Source: Schizophyllum amplum
Lineage: Eukaryota > Basidiomycota > Agaricomycetes > Agaricales > Schizophyllaceae
NCBI GenBank assembly: GCA_007026445.1
Contig: VDMD01000034.1
Coordinates: 248,001-312,000, forward strand
Reading direction: 5' to 3'
Length of the DNA: 64,000 nt
In this document: piece after piece, positions 12,579 to 22,664 of the stretch
Layout of the letters: every line of letters begins with the position of its first letter
Numbering within the stretch: position 1 is the stretch's first letter
Position numbers and translations under genes: made by a program
The notes under the pieces: generated by a model
What the model was told of the DNA's origin: nothing
Database searches by the model: none
The model's input: the letters and a program-made list of their open reading frames with translations, nothing else

Positions 12579-15500
12579 ATGTCTAGTAAACGACCCTCCC
12601 GCACTAGCAGTAACAGCGTCACGGGAGATCAAGCTCGTCAGGAATTGCCCAAGCCGGGGCAAGTCGCAGCAGAGGTTCCGGGACCGAAACTGCAGCTGGA
12701 TTATGGAGAGCAGCGCCTCCGCATTCGCCACCATTGGTGGCAGTTTTGGTGACTCGTGGAGTCCTTTGCTGCTGGACTAGAATCGCTGATACGATCTTGC
12801 AGGATTCCGAGCGGGACACCCTCGCCACCCCCCGCTTCGATCGACGATGCCCCCGTGCGTACTTTAGTGTCGCAAATCCTGGGCCCTCATCATCTTACGA
12901 GCCTGCGCAGATAATACCTATAGCAACAGCGTCCTTTCTCTCCATCCTCACGTATCAATGGATCACGCCTCTCATGGTATGCGCATTCCATCCTTCCTCC
13001 TCAGCCCCCATATAGCCAAATGTAGGTCCTCGGATACCAGCGCACACTACAGGCGTCGGACCTGTGGAAGGTCGATTCATCGCGTGAGGCCGGTATGTAC
13101 ATACAGTGATGTTTGCTGTTCCCTCGCTCACACCATGCCAGGACATCTGTCCGCTGCGCTGGATTCCTCGTGGGAGCGCCGCTGCGTGGAAGCAGCCGCG
13201 TATAACGCGCGCCTCGAAAGCGGCGAGATCCGCCCCAGCTTGCGCAAGCGCATGTCATGGCACATACGTGCCCTTGGGTCCCCCGCGCACTACAGCGAGC
13301 GCCGCGCTGAGCTCCAGCAGCAGTGGCGCGTCGTCTCCGGCCGCCGTGAGGCCAGCCTCCCCTGGGCGCTTAACGATGTCCTTGGCCGCGCATTCTGGCT
13401 TGGTGGAATATTCAAGGTTTTAGGCGACACGTCACAGCTCATGAGCCCGCTCATCGTGAAGGCGATCATTAACTTTGCGAAGGAGAGAGCGACGGCCAAG
13501 ACGGATGGACGGCCGGCGCCCAATGTCGGTGTCGGTGTCGGTATGGCCATCGGTCTATTCTGCTGCGTTATTTTGCAGAGCGTCTGCACACATCAAGTAA
13601 GACTCGCGAGTTTCTCATTATCGTGCTCATATAGAGTTATAGTTTTTCTGGCGCTCCATGCACAGCGGTGCTCTCGCTCGTGCGGCCCTCATCAACTCCA
13701 TCTTCAAGAAAGGTGTCCTGCTCTCCGGCAAGGCCAGAGTGGAGATCCCCAACGCCAGTCTCATCAACCACATCTCAACGGATGTCAGTCGCATAGACCG
13801 GGCGGCACAGTGGTTTGTGAGTAAACCTCAATGACTTCATAAATACACTTTTTGATGCTTTTATAGCATGCTGGTACTATGCATACACCTTGACTCATAC
13901 AATTAGCTTGCTAACGCATCCCGATAAGTGTGGACTGCACCTATACAGATCATGGTCTGCCTGATAATCTTGCTCGTGCAGGTTCGTTCATAGCGCAGCT
14001 TTGAGCGCATCCATACTGAACGGGATTTCCTCAGCTTGGCCCGAGCGCCCTCGTTGGGTTCGTGCTATTCTTCTTTGTGGCGCCTGTACAAGAGCGTTCC
14101 ATGTACTGGCAGCTGCAAATGCGGCGCGTGACTGTCAAATTTACTCAACAGCGGTCCAAGGCCATTCTCGAAGTTTTGAGTGAGTCGCGGTATTGTCGGC
14201 ATTTGCGGGACATTATCTGATGTCTCACAGGCTCAATGCGGATCGTCAAGTATTTCTGCTACGAAGTTCCGTTCTTGAAGCGTGCGTTTTTGTACGTAAC
14301 GTTATGGCCAACGTTTTCTCACTACAATGTCAGGCATCGGGGATATTCGCAAGCTCGAAATTGGGGCCATGAGGAGAATCCAAAACTTGCGATCGGCGAA
14401 GTACGTTATTCCGTCCTTCTTGTCTAGCACGTGCCGATCCAATGGCTTACAGTATGGCCTTTGCGTGGTCCATCCCAGTACTTGCTGCGACACTGGCCTT
14501 CGTCACCTACACGAGCACGCACGACGGGTTCGACGTCGCGATCATTTTCGCGTCTCTCGGTCTTTTCAACGTGCGTATACCAACTGTGCAAGCGGAGACA
14601 CGATGCTGATCACGATATCGCAGGTTCTACGCCAACCGATGCTCTTCCTCCCGCGCTCGCTCTCCGCCACAGCGGATGCGCGCAACGCAATCAGTCGCCT
14701 GAACAAGCTGTTCCACGCGGAGACGATGCCGGCGCGACCGTTCACATTGTGGACCCAGAGCTCAAACTTGCCCTCGACGTGCGCAACGCGACATTCGAAT
14801 GGGAGGCGCCTCTCGCCAGTAAAGGGAAGGCTGACAAGGGCAAGGATGACGGCAAGGTCTCGGAAAAGAAGGATTCGGAGAAGAAGCACGCGGAGAAGAA
14901 GGGCTCTGGAAAGAATGACCGGCGCGACCTGAATGAGCCTACTCCTGTCGCCCTCAGCGTCTTCCGCGTGAGGGGCGTGAACATGCAGGTCGCTTCCGGG
15001 AGCGTGGTGGCAATCGTAGGCAGCGTGGGTGCAGGCAAGTCAAGTCTGCTGCAGGGTCTGGTGGGCGAGATGAAGAAGGTGACGGGGGAGGTGTACTTCG
15101 GCTCCACTGTTGCGTATTGTCCGCAGATAGCCTGGGTGCAAAATGCGACGTTGGTGAGTCCAGCGGGTCGCGAGTCTCGTTGTCAGCGGAGCTGACCGAG
15201 TCGGTATACTAGCGCGACAACATCCTGTTCGGCGCGCCGTACGATGAAGAGCGCTACTGGCAGGTCTTGAATGATGCGTGCTTAATCCCGGATCTGCAGG
15301 TACTGCCGGACGGAGATCTCACCGAAGTATGTGTTTATCTGTCGCGGAAGATTGTGATCTCACAATCTTCAGATCGGCGAGGCTGGTATCAACCTTTCTG
15401 GTGGGCAGAAGCAACGTGTGAGTAGCCACACTTTATAACATTTCTCCCTGCTGACGGAAAGGTAGATCAACATCGCGCGCGCTTTGTACAGTAATGCCGA

Positions 15501-18500
15501 CATTGTTCTTCTTGACGACCCGCTGTCCGCTGTCGACGCCCACGTCGGACGCGCACTTTTCCACGGCGCGATCATGAAGCTGAAGTCGCGCGGCAAGACT
15601 GTCATTCTCGTCACGCATGCGCTGCACTTCCTCTCGCACTGCGACTTTATCTACACCCTTCTCGACGGATGCATCAGCGAGGCCGGCGCCTATGACGAGC
15701 TGCTGGAGAAGGATGGCGACTTTGCACGCCTTGTGACGGATTTCGGCGGCGAGCAAGCGCATGTCGCGGATGACGATGTTGCTGAGAGGCGTAAGGCGGT
15801 ATCCGCAGAGGAGGTGCGCACGAAGATCTCGAAGGCGGGAAAGGGTACAGGAAAGACGGAGGGCAAGGTGAGTGGACGGGCAGCACTGGTCATTGAATAA
15901 GACCAGATCTCACGCGGCGCTTGCAGCTCGTCATCAAAGAGAGGCGTACCACGGGCTCGGTGTCCTATCGAGGTGTGTGCGTCCGCCTTATTCAATTGCT
16001 CGTCGTATCTTTAGACGAGGCCTACAGTGTATTGGGATTATTTCAAGGCGGGCAAAGGCGCTGTGACTGTACCGATGTTCCTCACTGCCATGGTCCTCAT
16101 GCAAGGCTTTCAAGTCATGAGCAACTATATGCTGGTCTGGTGGCAGGCGGAGTACGTCTGACCTTTGGCTGGGTTCCATCCGGGATATCTGACTGTATAT
16201 CAGCACTTTCAACAAGCCATTTTCTTTCTACCAGATGCTGTATGCTCTACTGGGTATCGGTCAAGCGCTATTTACGCTTTTTCTGTAAGTGGACGGACGC
16301 TGTGAACCTGGTCATTACTGACTTCGTGTTATAGGGGTATGGCTATGGACCTGATGGCATCCATTGCGTCAAAAAATATGCACCATGCCGCCATTAACAG
16401 CATTTTCTATGCCAGGATGTCCTACTTTGACACGACGCCGCTGGGCCGAATTTTGGGCATCTTTAGCAAAGATATCGACATCATGGACGATCAGCTGACC
16501 AGTTCGTATGTATATCTCGTGGCTTCGGTCATTTTGCTGACGTCTTCATTTGCAGTGTCCGCCCGCATGTGTATGAACTCGATTTCCTACCTCTGATTCT
16601 GCCTCACTTACCGAATGTGTAGTCGCTCTGGCATTCGCCAACTTACTCGGTGCGATCGTCATCATTGGCGTTGTCCAGCCATATTTCCTTGTGGCCGCAG
16701 TCGTAATTTTCTGTGGCTACCAGTACTTTTCGGCATTTTACAGAGCGAGTGCGCTGGAAATGAAACGACTTGATGGGGTATGCGGTGAACCCGACGTTTC
16801 TGCTTTATAACGCTCATGCATCTACAGATGCTCCGGTCGATGCTTTAAGCTCACTTCTCCGAGTCGCTGACCGGCCTGCCGACAATCCGCAGCTTTGGGC
16901 AGGTGGATAGGTTCATCGAAGAGAACAAGTATTACGTGGATCTGGAGAACCGGGCGCTGCTATTGACCGTGACGAATCAGCGGTGGCTGGCTATCCGGCT
17001 CGACTTGATGGGTGGCGTCTTGGTGTTTCTCGTGCGTAGATGGTTCGGCACTCCAAGTCGTGCAAAGATCAAACAGTGGATTCCCAGGTGGCCATCCTCG
17101 CTGTCGTTGGGGTTAACGGCATAAACGCTGCTCAGATTGGTCTGATCTTGACTTACGGTACGTCGCGATATCACATACTTAATTGTCGTACTTTGCTCAC
17201 GGTGTTGTAGCGAGTATGCTCACTCAGTTGAGCAGCATGTTTACCCGTCAGTCCGCTGAGCTCGAGGTACGTCACCTTTCGGACCTAAAAAAAAACCTCT
17301 GACCGCTTCGCATAGAATTATATGAACTCCGTCGAGCGCGTCTCAAGCTTTATCCGGGATGACGCCCTGGACAAGGAGCCCGCACACGAGAAAGACGACG
17401 TTAAGCCGCCAGAACACTGGCCACACTCCGGCGCGATTGAGCTGAAGGACTTGAAAATGGCGTATCGGCCCGGTCTGCCCAATGTTCTGCACGGACTCGA
17501 CGCCAACATCCGCGGTGGCGAGAAGATCGGGATCGTGGGACGTGAGCCACGGCACATGGTTTGCGTTTCGTCGTTTACTGATGCTTATGTAGGTACTGGT
17601 AGCGGGAAGACATCGCTGTCGTTGTGCTTGCTTCGTATCGTAGAGTACATCGAGTCCATCGTCGTGGATGGGTAGGTGACCAATGTTGGCTTGAAACAAC
17701 TGCTGAATACCACCTCAGGATTGATATATCGACCCTTGGACTGCGCGACTTGCGCTCACGCATCGCAATCATACCTCAGGACGTGTGTGCACATAACTGA
17801 CTCCATCCGCAACATCTGACTTCTCTTCCAGCCGACGCTCTTTAGCGGCACCGTCCGAACGGCACTCGACCCCTTCAACATGTACGATGATGCCCGACTC
17901 TGGGACGCTCTCCGAAGGTCCCATCTCGTCAGGCCCGATACTTCTATGCCGGACAGTGCGACGCTGCAAGAGGAGGAAGAATCACCTGACAGCGAGAGGC
18001 GCATGACCCTCGACACACTGATCGAGCCCAACGGCGCCAACTTGAGTGTTGGCCAGCGATCCTTGCTCAGTCTTGCGCGTGCTTTGGTGAAGGATAGTCG
18101 GGTGGTCATAATGGACGAGGCGACGTATGAATTTGGCTCTCCCGTATTCTACTCGTACCGACAGCATTTTGCAGGGCTTCAGTGGATCTTGTCACGGATA
18201 GTATGATCCAGAAGACCATCCAAAGCCAATTTTGGGACCGCACCTTGCTCTGCATCGCTCGTAAGCGCCGTCACGCATCCCGTGTTTACTGTTTTTCACC
18301 TGTCGTGTAGATCGTCTGCGCACGATCATCTCGTACGACAGGATCCTTGTCGTGGATGCTGGGCACATCAAGGTAGGTTTTGAACCATTGCCTTTGCCTT
18401 ACTTATATTCTCATCTTTGCGACAGGAATTTGACACGCCGCTCAACTTGTACCGCCGGCAAGGCAGTCTGTTCCGAAGCCTATGCGAGGGCAGCAACATC

Positions 18501-18545
18501 ACAGCGGCTGACATAGAGCAGAGTCGCACTTCTGAAGGATTCTGA
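12579..18545 (+). CDS. ABC transporter, ABCC/MRP type, reading frame interrupted
   Basis: A full-length multidrug-resistance-associated exporter of the yeast Yor1/Ycf1-related group, with two transmembrane domains and two ATPase domains, in about 20 exons. NBD1 has Walker [10 protein letters not shown], signature LSGGQKQR and Walker [15 protein letters not shown] (Asp in place of the catalytic Glu, usual for ABCC NBD1). NBD2 has [24 protein letters not shown] and VVIMDEAT. The N-terminus reads [13 protein letters not shown] and leads to [13 protein letters not shown]. Three breaks are seen: a one-base loss near 14722 (between FHAE and VHIVDPE), a one-base problem near 16560, and an in-frame TAA at 16846-16848 where the family has Tyr (L-Y-A-H-F-S-E-S). 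The first two resemble indel errors found elsewhere in the window; the stop is a substitution. It is either a recent pseudogene or an intact gene with sequence errors. Confidence 0.85.
15347..15370 (+). repeat. Perfect inverted repeat at an intron 3' end
   Basis: GAAGATTGTGA, two bases, then TCACAATCTTC form a perfect 11-bp-arm hairpin. It lies inside a short intron of the ABC transporter gene (donor GTATGT at 15327, acceptor AG at 15371-15372), occupying the half that contains the branch-point and acceptor region. Confidence 0.8.
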
Positions 18546-18920
18546 CATTGTTTTCTATTGAATACTGACTCGTTGTTTTGCTTGTTCTGTTGACGGACAT
18601 ATCACGCTCTGGCTGTCACACCTGGAACTGAAGGGCGAACCCGTAAGATCGGAAGTTTATCCATGTAACAATTAGACATCTCTGCTTGGCTCCTTAAGTA
18701 CTGGAGGGAGTCCCTACCACGATATTTGGGATCACCAACCTTGACGTCGAGTGCAGTATAGCCGACCTGTAGCCAACTATCAATTCTCTTGAAGGATGGT
18801 GAATTAAGCCCGGCAGAGTTGATTGCATGATGGATCCTGAAGTATGTAACAGCTTCATCCGACGACCGTAAAGAATATACGTAACGTGAAAAACCGATGA
18901 TCCTCGTAGATTAGCGACTA
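18546..18920. other. Convergent intergenic region, no feature seen
   Basis: This separates the ends of the ABC transporter gene (+) and the pirin gene (-) and should hold both 3' untranslated regions. A minus-strand frame at 18694-18948 has no recognisable motif. Confidence 0.5.
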
Positions 18921-20510
18921 TTAGCGACCACCGATCTTCGACTTCCACTCCCTTGCACCTTCGAAGCCATTGATGCCCATTTGATCTACATGATTATCTT
19001 TCAACGTACTCCAAGCAACGCTTGACATAATACTCACAATCAAGGAACGTCTTCTGAATCTCCTCACGCGACGTCATGACGAATGGGCCGTACTGGACGA
19101 CCGGCTGGTCAAGGGGCTCACCGGCGATCTACAAGTGAAGACTCTCAGACAAAGGGCTATCGCGCCACGGAGCAGAATGGGTACGCACAAGGGCAAACTC
19201 CGTATCGTCTTCTGTACTGGTGATGGAGACGCCCGTTTCCCCGTCCGTGCCGTTGTTGAGTACCAGTGTGTAAAACTTCTCATATGGTATTGTCTGGTCG
19301 CTGACCGTGATAGCGCCCTTCCATACTGTTGATTATCAGCGTCGTTTCCTCGCCACAAATGATGAGAGCCACTCACAATATATGAACGACGTCCACCCGG
19401 CAGCTTAATGAAGGTCAGTGGCGAGAGCGTGATATGAAGAGGTGGAAACGCACGGATGTCCTGGAAGATAGTCGACCCCTTCGTCTTGAGGATGTTGTGG
19501 AAGTACCAGCAACCGCCGAATGGCTTCACGGGCGACTCGACGCCGTAGCTCTTCCCGCTGATGACCTTGATCTGTGTAGGCCCCTCCTTGCCTTCGGGGT
19601 AGGCAATAGGAATTCTGGGTACGCCGCGTCGGGTGAACCATCTCCAAAGAGAGTAGGGAAAGGCGCACGATTCGGGATCAAGCTCTTGGTAGTTGGGTTC
19701 CTTGAGGAAAGCGTAAGCGGTAGACCATGAGTTCTTGCGATATCCGTACCATCATCTTATACTGTTATGTATATATGTCAGTCGAGTTCTCCTGTGCGGA
19801 ATATTTTCACGCGCACCTGCTTGGGAAGGTCGATCCACAGCTGCAAGCCGTCGGGTGCAGGCTCGCCCTCTTGGCGCATGGTTAGCGGACGCGCAAGATG
19901 GTTGCGACAGGAGCGTACTCTTGAGCACGGGCATCTCGGCGTGCATGATACCGCGACCGGCAGTCATCCATTGGACACCACCTTGTCCTACGGCATCGTC
20001 AGCGACTTTTCCGAACATGACAGCTGGGCAACTCACTCAAGGTCCCAGCATGCCCTGCAGAGTCTTCGTGATTGCTCGTGCCCTGCAGCATATAGGTAAC
20101 CGTAGCCTGGCCACGGTGAGGGTGATCGGGGAACTGGTAGCGCATGAGCGTCACGTCGGGGGTGTTGGTGCACTGAGACATACCCCTCCTTTGGAGATAT
20201 GGAAGTGGTCGAGCATGAGGAAGGGGGACAAATTGCGGAGGCTCATGGAGCCGATGCTGCGACGAACGAGAGCACCCTCACCCTGAGTTGGTGCGTCAGT
20301 TTCTGCACTATGAGCTAGTAGTTCACGCACCTCGGGTGTCTCGACAGCGTACACCTTCTTCACTACGGATCTCGACTTGGATACGGACGCCATTTGTGCT
20401 ACCGAGGTAGTGCTGAAGAATGGCTTGGATAGGAGGGAGGGCTGGTATGCGAGAAGGAGGACGAAGAGCGAAGTCGCGGCGATCAGTGCCTTATATACGA
20501 CGGCGGGCAT
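18921..20510 (-). CDS. Pirin family protein with N-terminal hydrophobic segment
   Basis: Pirins are bicupin iron proteins with roles in transcription co-regulation or quercetin oxidation. The iron site is intact: [19 protein letters not shown] carries the two His, and [10 protein letters not shown] with [18 protein letters not shown] carries the later His and Glu. The C-terminal cupin contains [20 protein letters not shown] and the protein ends [15 protein letters not shown] at 18921. Several short introns are present. The core begins at [21 protein letters not shown] (ATG at 20393), but the in-frame ATG at 20510 adds [20 protein letters not shown], a likely signal anchor. I chose the longer form because the frame is open and the added segment is strongly hydrophobic; the shorter, cytosolic form remains possible. 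Confidence 0.88.
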
Positions 20511-20846
20511 CGAGGAGCTGACGGACCTGCTTATGTAGGAGGCGAACACGGTGGTGGAAAGCAAGGAGCATAAGGGCCAGGAGAAAGCGAGCGCTGCCTA
20601 AGCATTCTTCCTCTCTGCCTCAGCCAGACCATGATCGTTTCCTTAAAGAGAAGAATAAGGACACGCCCACCCGCTGATGTTACTTTGCTGACGTTCCCAG
20701 TCCAAGCACGTGCCCATGATTGTTCGACTTTGCGTCAGCCAATGGTTGGCATCGGCTGACAAGGCTTAGCCTTTGTAGACAAACACGGCTCGAGGTACCC
20801 GAAGGTTCTGTACCAAACGTAGTCTCGACATAGTCAAAGTCCATTA
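20511..20846. other. Intergenic region between pirin and enoyl-CoA isomerase genes
   Basis: The upstream region of pirin and the 3' side of the isomerase gene lie here. I see no further gene or repeat. Confidence 0.5.
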
Positions 20847-22296
20847 TCAGAGCTTGTGTCTCAGCTCCTTCCTCGCCACCATCCCGAATCTGTCAGCGGG
20901 AACCCCGCTCGCAAACCTTTCCGCTTGCGCTGTGAATGTGTGGGTCAACCCAGAAGAAGGAATACCACACTCGTCACAGCTCACCATAGGCCTCGCGCAG
21001 ATTGGCCGCATCGTAATTGTTCTTTTCGTTCTGCCCTTCCTTGAGCAGGTGCTTGACCGTCAGTAGCGCCGTCGGATCTAGTCCTCTCAGTTCGTCTTCG
21101 ACTTTCCTTCTTATAGATGTATGGAAGTCCTCTGTTGACTGCGTTGGAAATATTTCGCTGGAATATACGTCAAACAGCTTTCACGGCATATAGAAGTGAA
21201 AGACCCACTTGTAAAACCCGCAGGCGAGCAGCTCCTCTGCTCCTTCTTCTTGCCCCAGATGAGTACCTCGTTCGCCTTCGCTGTGCCCACTGTGAAGTGG
21301 ATATAAGAACTTGTACACCGGTCTTCTAAGAACTCAGGCTTACTGCGATTCGCAAATGTGACACTCGAACCACCTTCGGCGACGATGCCTGAGAAATGAC
21401 TTCTAAGTAGGCAGCGGACAGAAACTCAGAGAGAGACAGCCCACCCAAGAAGGTGAACGGCACGGACAACCATGCACCCGGGAGGGCGTATATAAAGTCA
21501 AATTGCCCCAGAAATGCTGTCAAACAACCCTATCAACTTGACGTGCAGGATTGATGTCTCGTACTCACCCGCCGCAATGCCTGACAATATTCGGAAGGGT
21601 GATGAGAAGGGCAACGTCTGCATATCAGCATCGCTCTCACCCATAACCGGGCCATTGATCGCTGCAACCAAGATCTTGCTGTGTCTGTATAGCTGAAGAC
21701 GTGACATTAGCGGATGAAGATGGTAGTCCGGCTGATAGAGGCTTACCGCCTGCGAGCAGTCGAGTGTCGTATCCGCCGCCCCCCGCATCATAGCTTGACG
21801 CACGCTGTCTGGCGCATCGGTATATCTGTTGGTATCCCACGGCCTCGAACGCTTGAAGTCTGTCCCCCTGCGCAAGATTTCAGTACTGGTACGCAGGAAT
21901 ACATGAAGCTCGAGGAGGCTTACGCGCAGAAGTAGTTACCGGCCGCTGATGCAAATGTATGTTAGATATGGCCTGCAACAATCATTCAAGGAGCAAAAAC
22001 GCAGGACGTACCTTGCCAGACGGTGACCAAGACATCGTCCCGTTTGTCTATCTCGCGCAGACCGGTCGCAAATGCGTCGTAGTCTGCGTTCAGGGGATAT
22101 GTCAGATTTATTCGCAGACGGGCAGCGACCGCTCGGAGCTCGCAATGTACGACTCTGGACAGATGAGGTCTCTGCGGACCTAGTAGGCGGACTCACCCTC
22201 CGCACGCAGCGCGTTCAGCGAGGCTGGTCGATTGAGCGTGATCGTGGCTATATGCCCATGCACTTCAATGCGAACGCCTTGATCGGAGGTGGCCAT
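20847..22296 (-). CDS. Enoyl-CoA hydratase/isomerase family protein (ECI-like, peroxisomal type)
   Basis: A crotonase-fold enzyme resembling delta3,delta2-enoyl-CoA isomerase, used in beta-oxidation of unsaturated fatty acids. The start at 22296 gives MATSDQGVRIEVHGHIATI followed by TLNRPASLNALRAE. Further exons give GNYFCAGTDFKR (acyl-CoA oxyanion loop), ALYRHSKILVAAINGPVMG, AFLGQFDFIYALPGAWLSVPF and GIVAEGGSSVTFANR, whose Glu matches the catalytic Glu of ECI proteins. Later come VLIWGKKKEQELLACGFVN and the end MVARKELRHKL. The final HKL resembles a type-1 peroxisomal targeting tripeptide; yeast Eci1 ends in the similar HRL. Introns are short, with canonical boundaries, for instance one near 21883-21942. 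A hydratase activity cannot be excluded. Confidence 0.86.
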
Positions 22297-22664
22297 ATCC
22301 TGCTGATGTGTTCGATAGTAGTGTCACGCTGCGCGGACGAGAGAGGTCTTTAACAATCGTGAACGCAGCAAGGTGAGCTGATCTGCGTCCTCAAGCGAGC
22401 GTTCAGGACATGCTCAGCTCAGGCAGGCGACCGGCTATGTTGATTTCCGGAATGGTGGGAAAGTCCAGGATGTGCGGGGTCACGCACCTGAAGAGTAGGC
22501 ATCACGTGACATAATTCAACTTTCATTCAATGTCATGAACTAATATGTAGGGAGAACAACAAAAGAAGAGCATAGGCCTTAACGCTCCTCTTATCGTTGG
22601 AGAACTCGGATTCCGGTCTAGCACCGGGTCAACTGACACAGACAAACAGCTTCCTGCGTTCAGG
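22297..22664. other. Intergenic region, no feature seen
   Basis: This lies between the isomerase start and the PNGase A stop, both on the minus strand. No coding frame with recognisable content or repeat was found. Confidence 0.5.

Noticed and set aside
12579..18545. Firm pseudogene call for the ABC transporter
   Set aside because: Two of three breaks are one-base losses of the kind seen in essential genes here, so error is a serious alternative.
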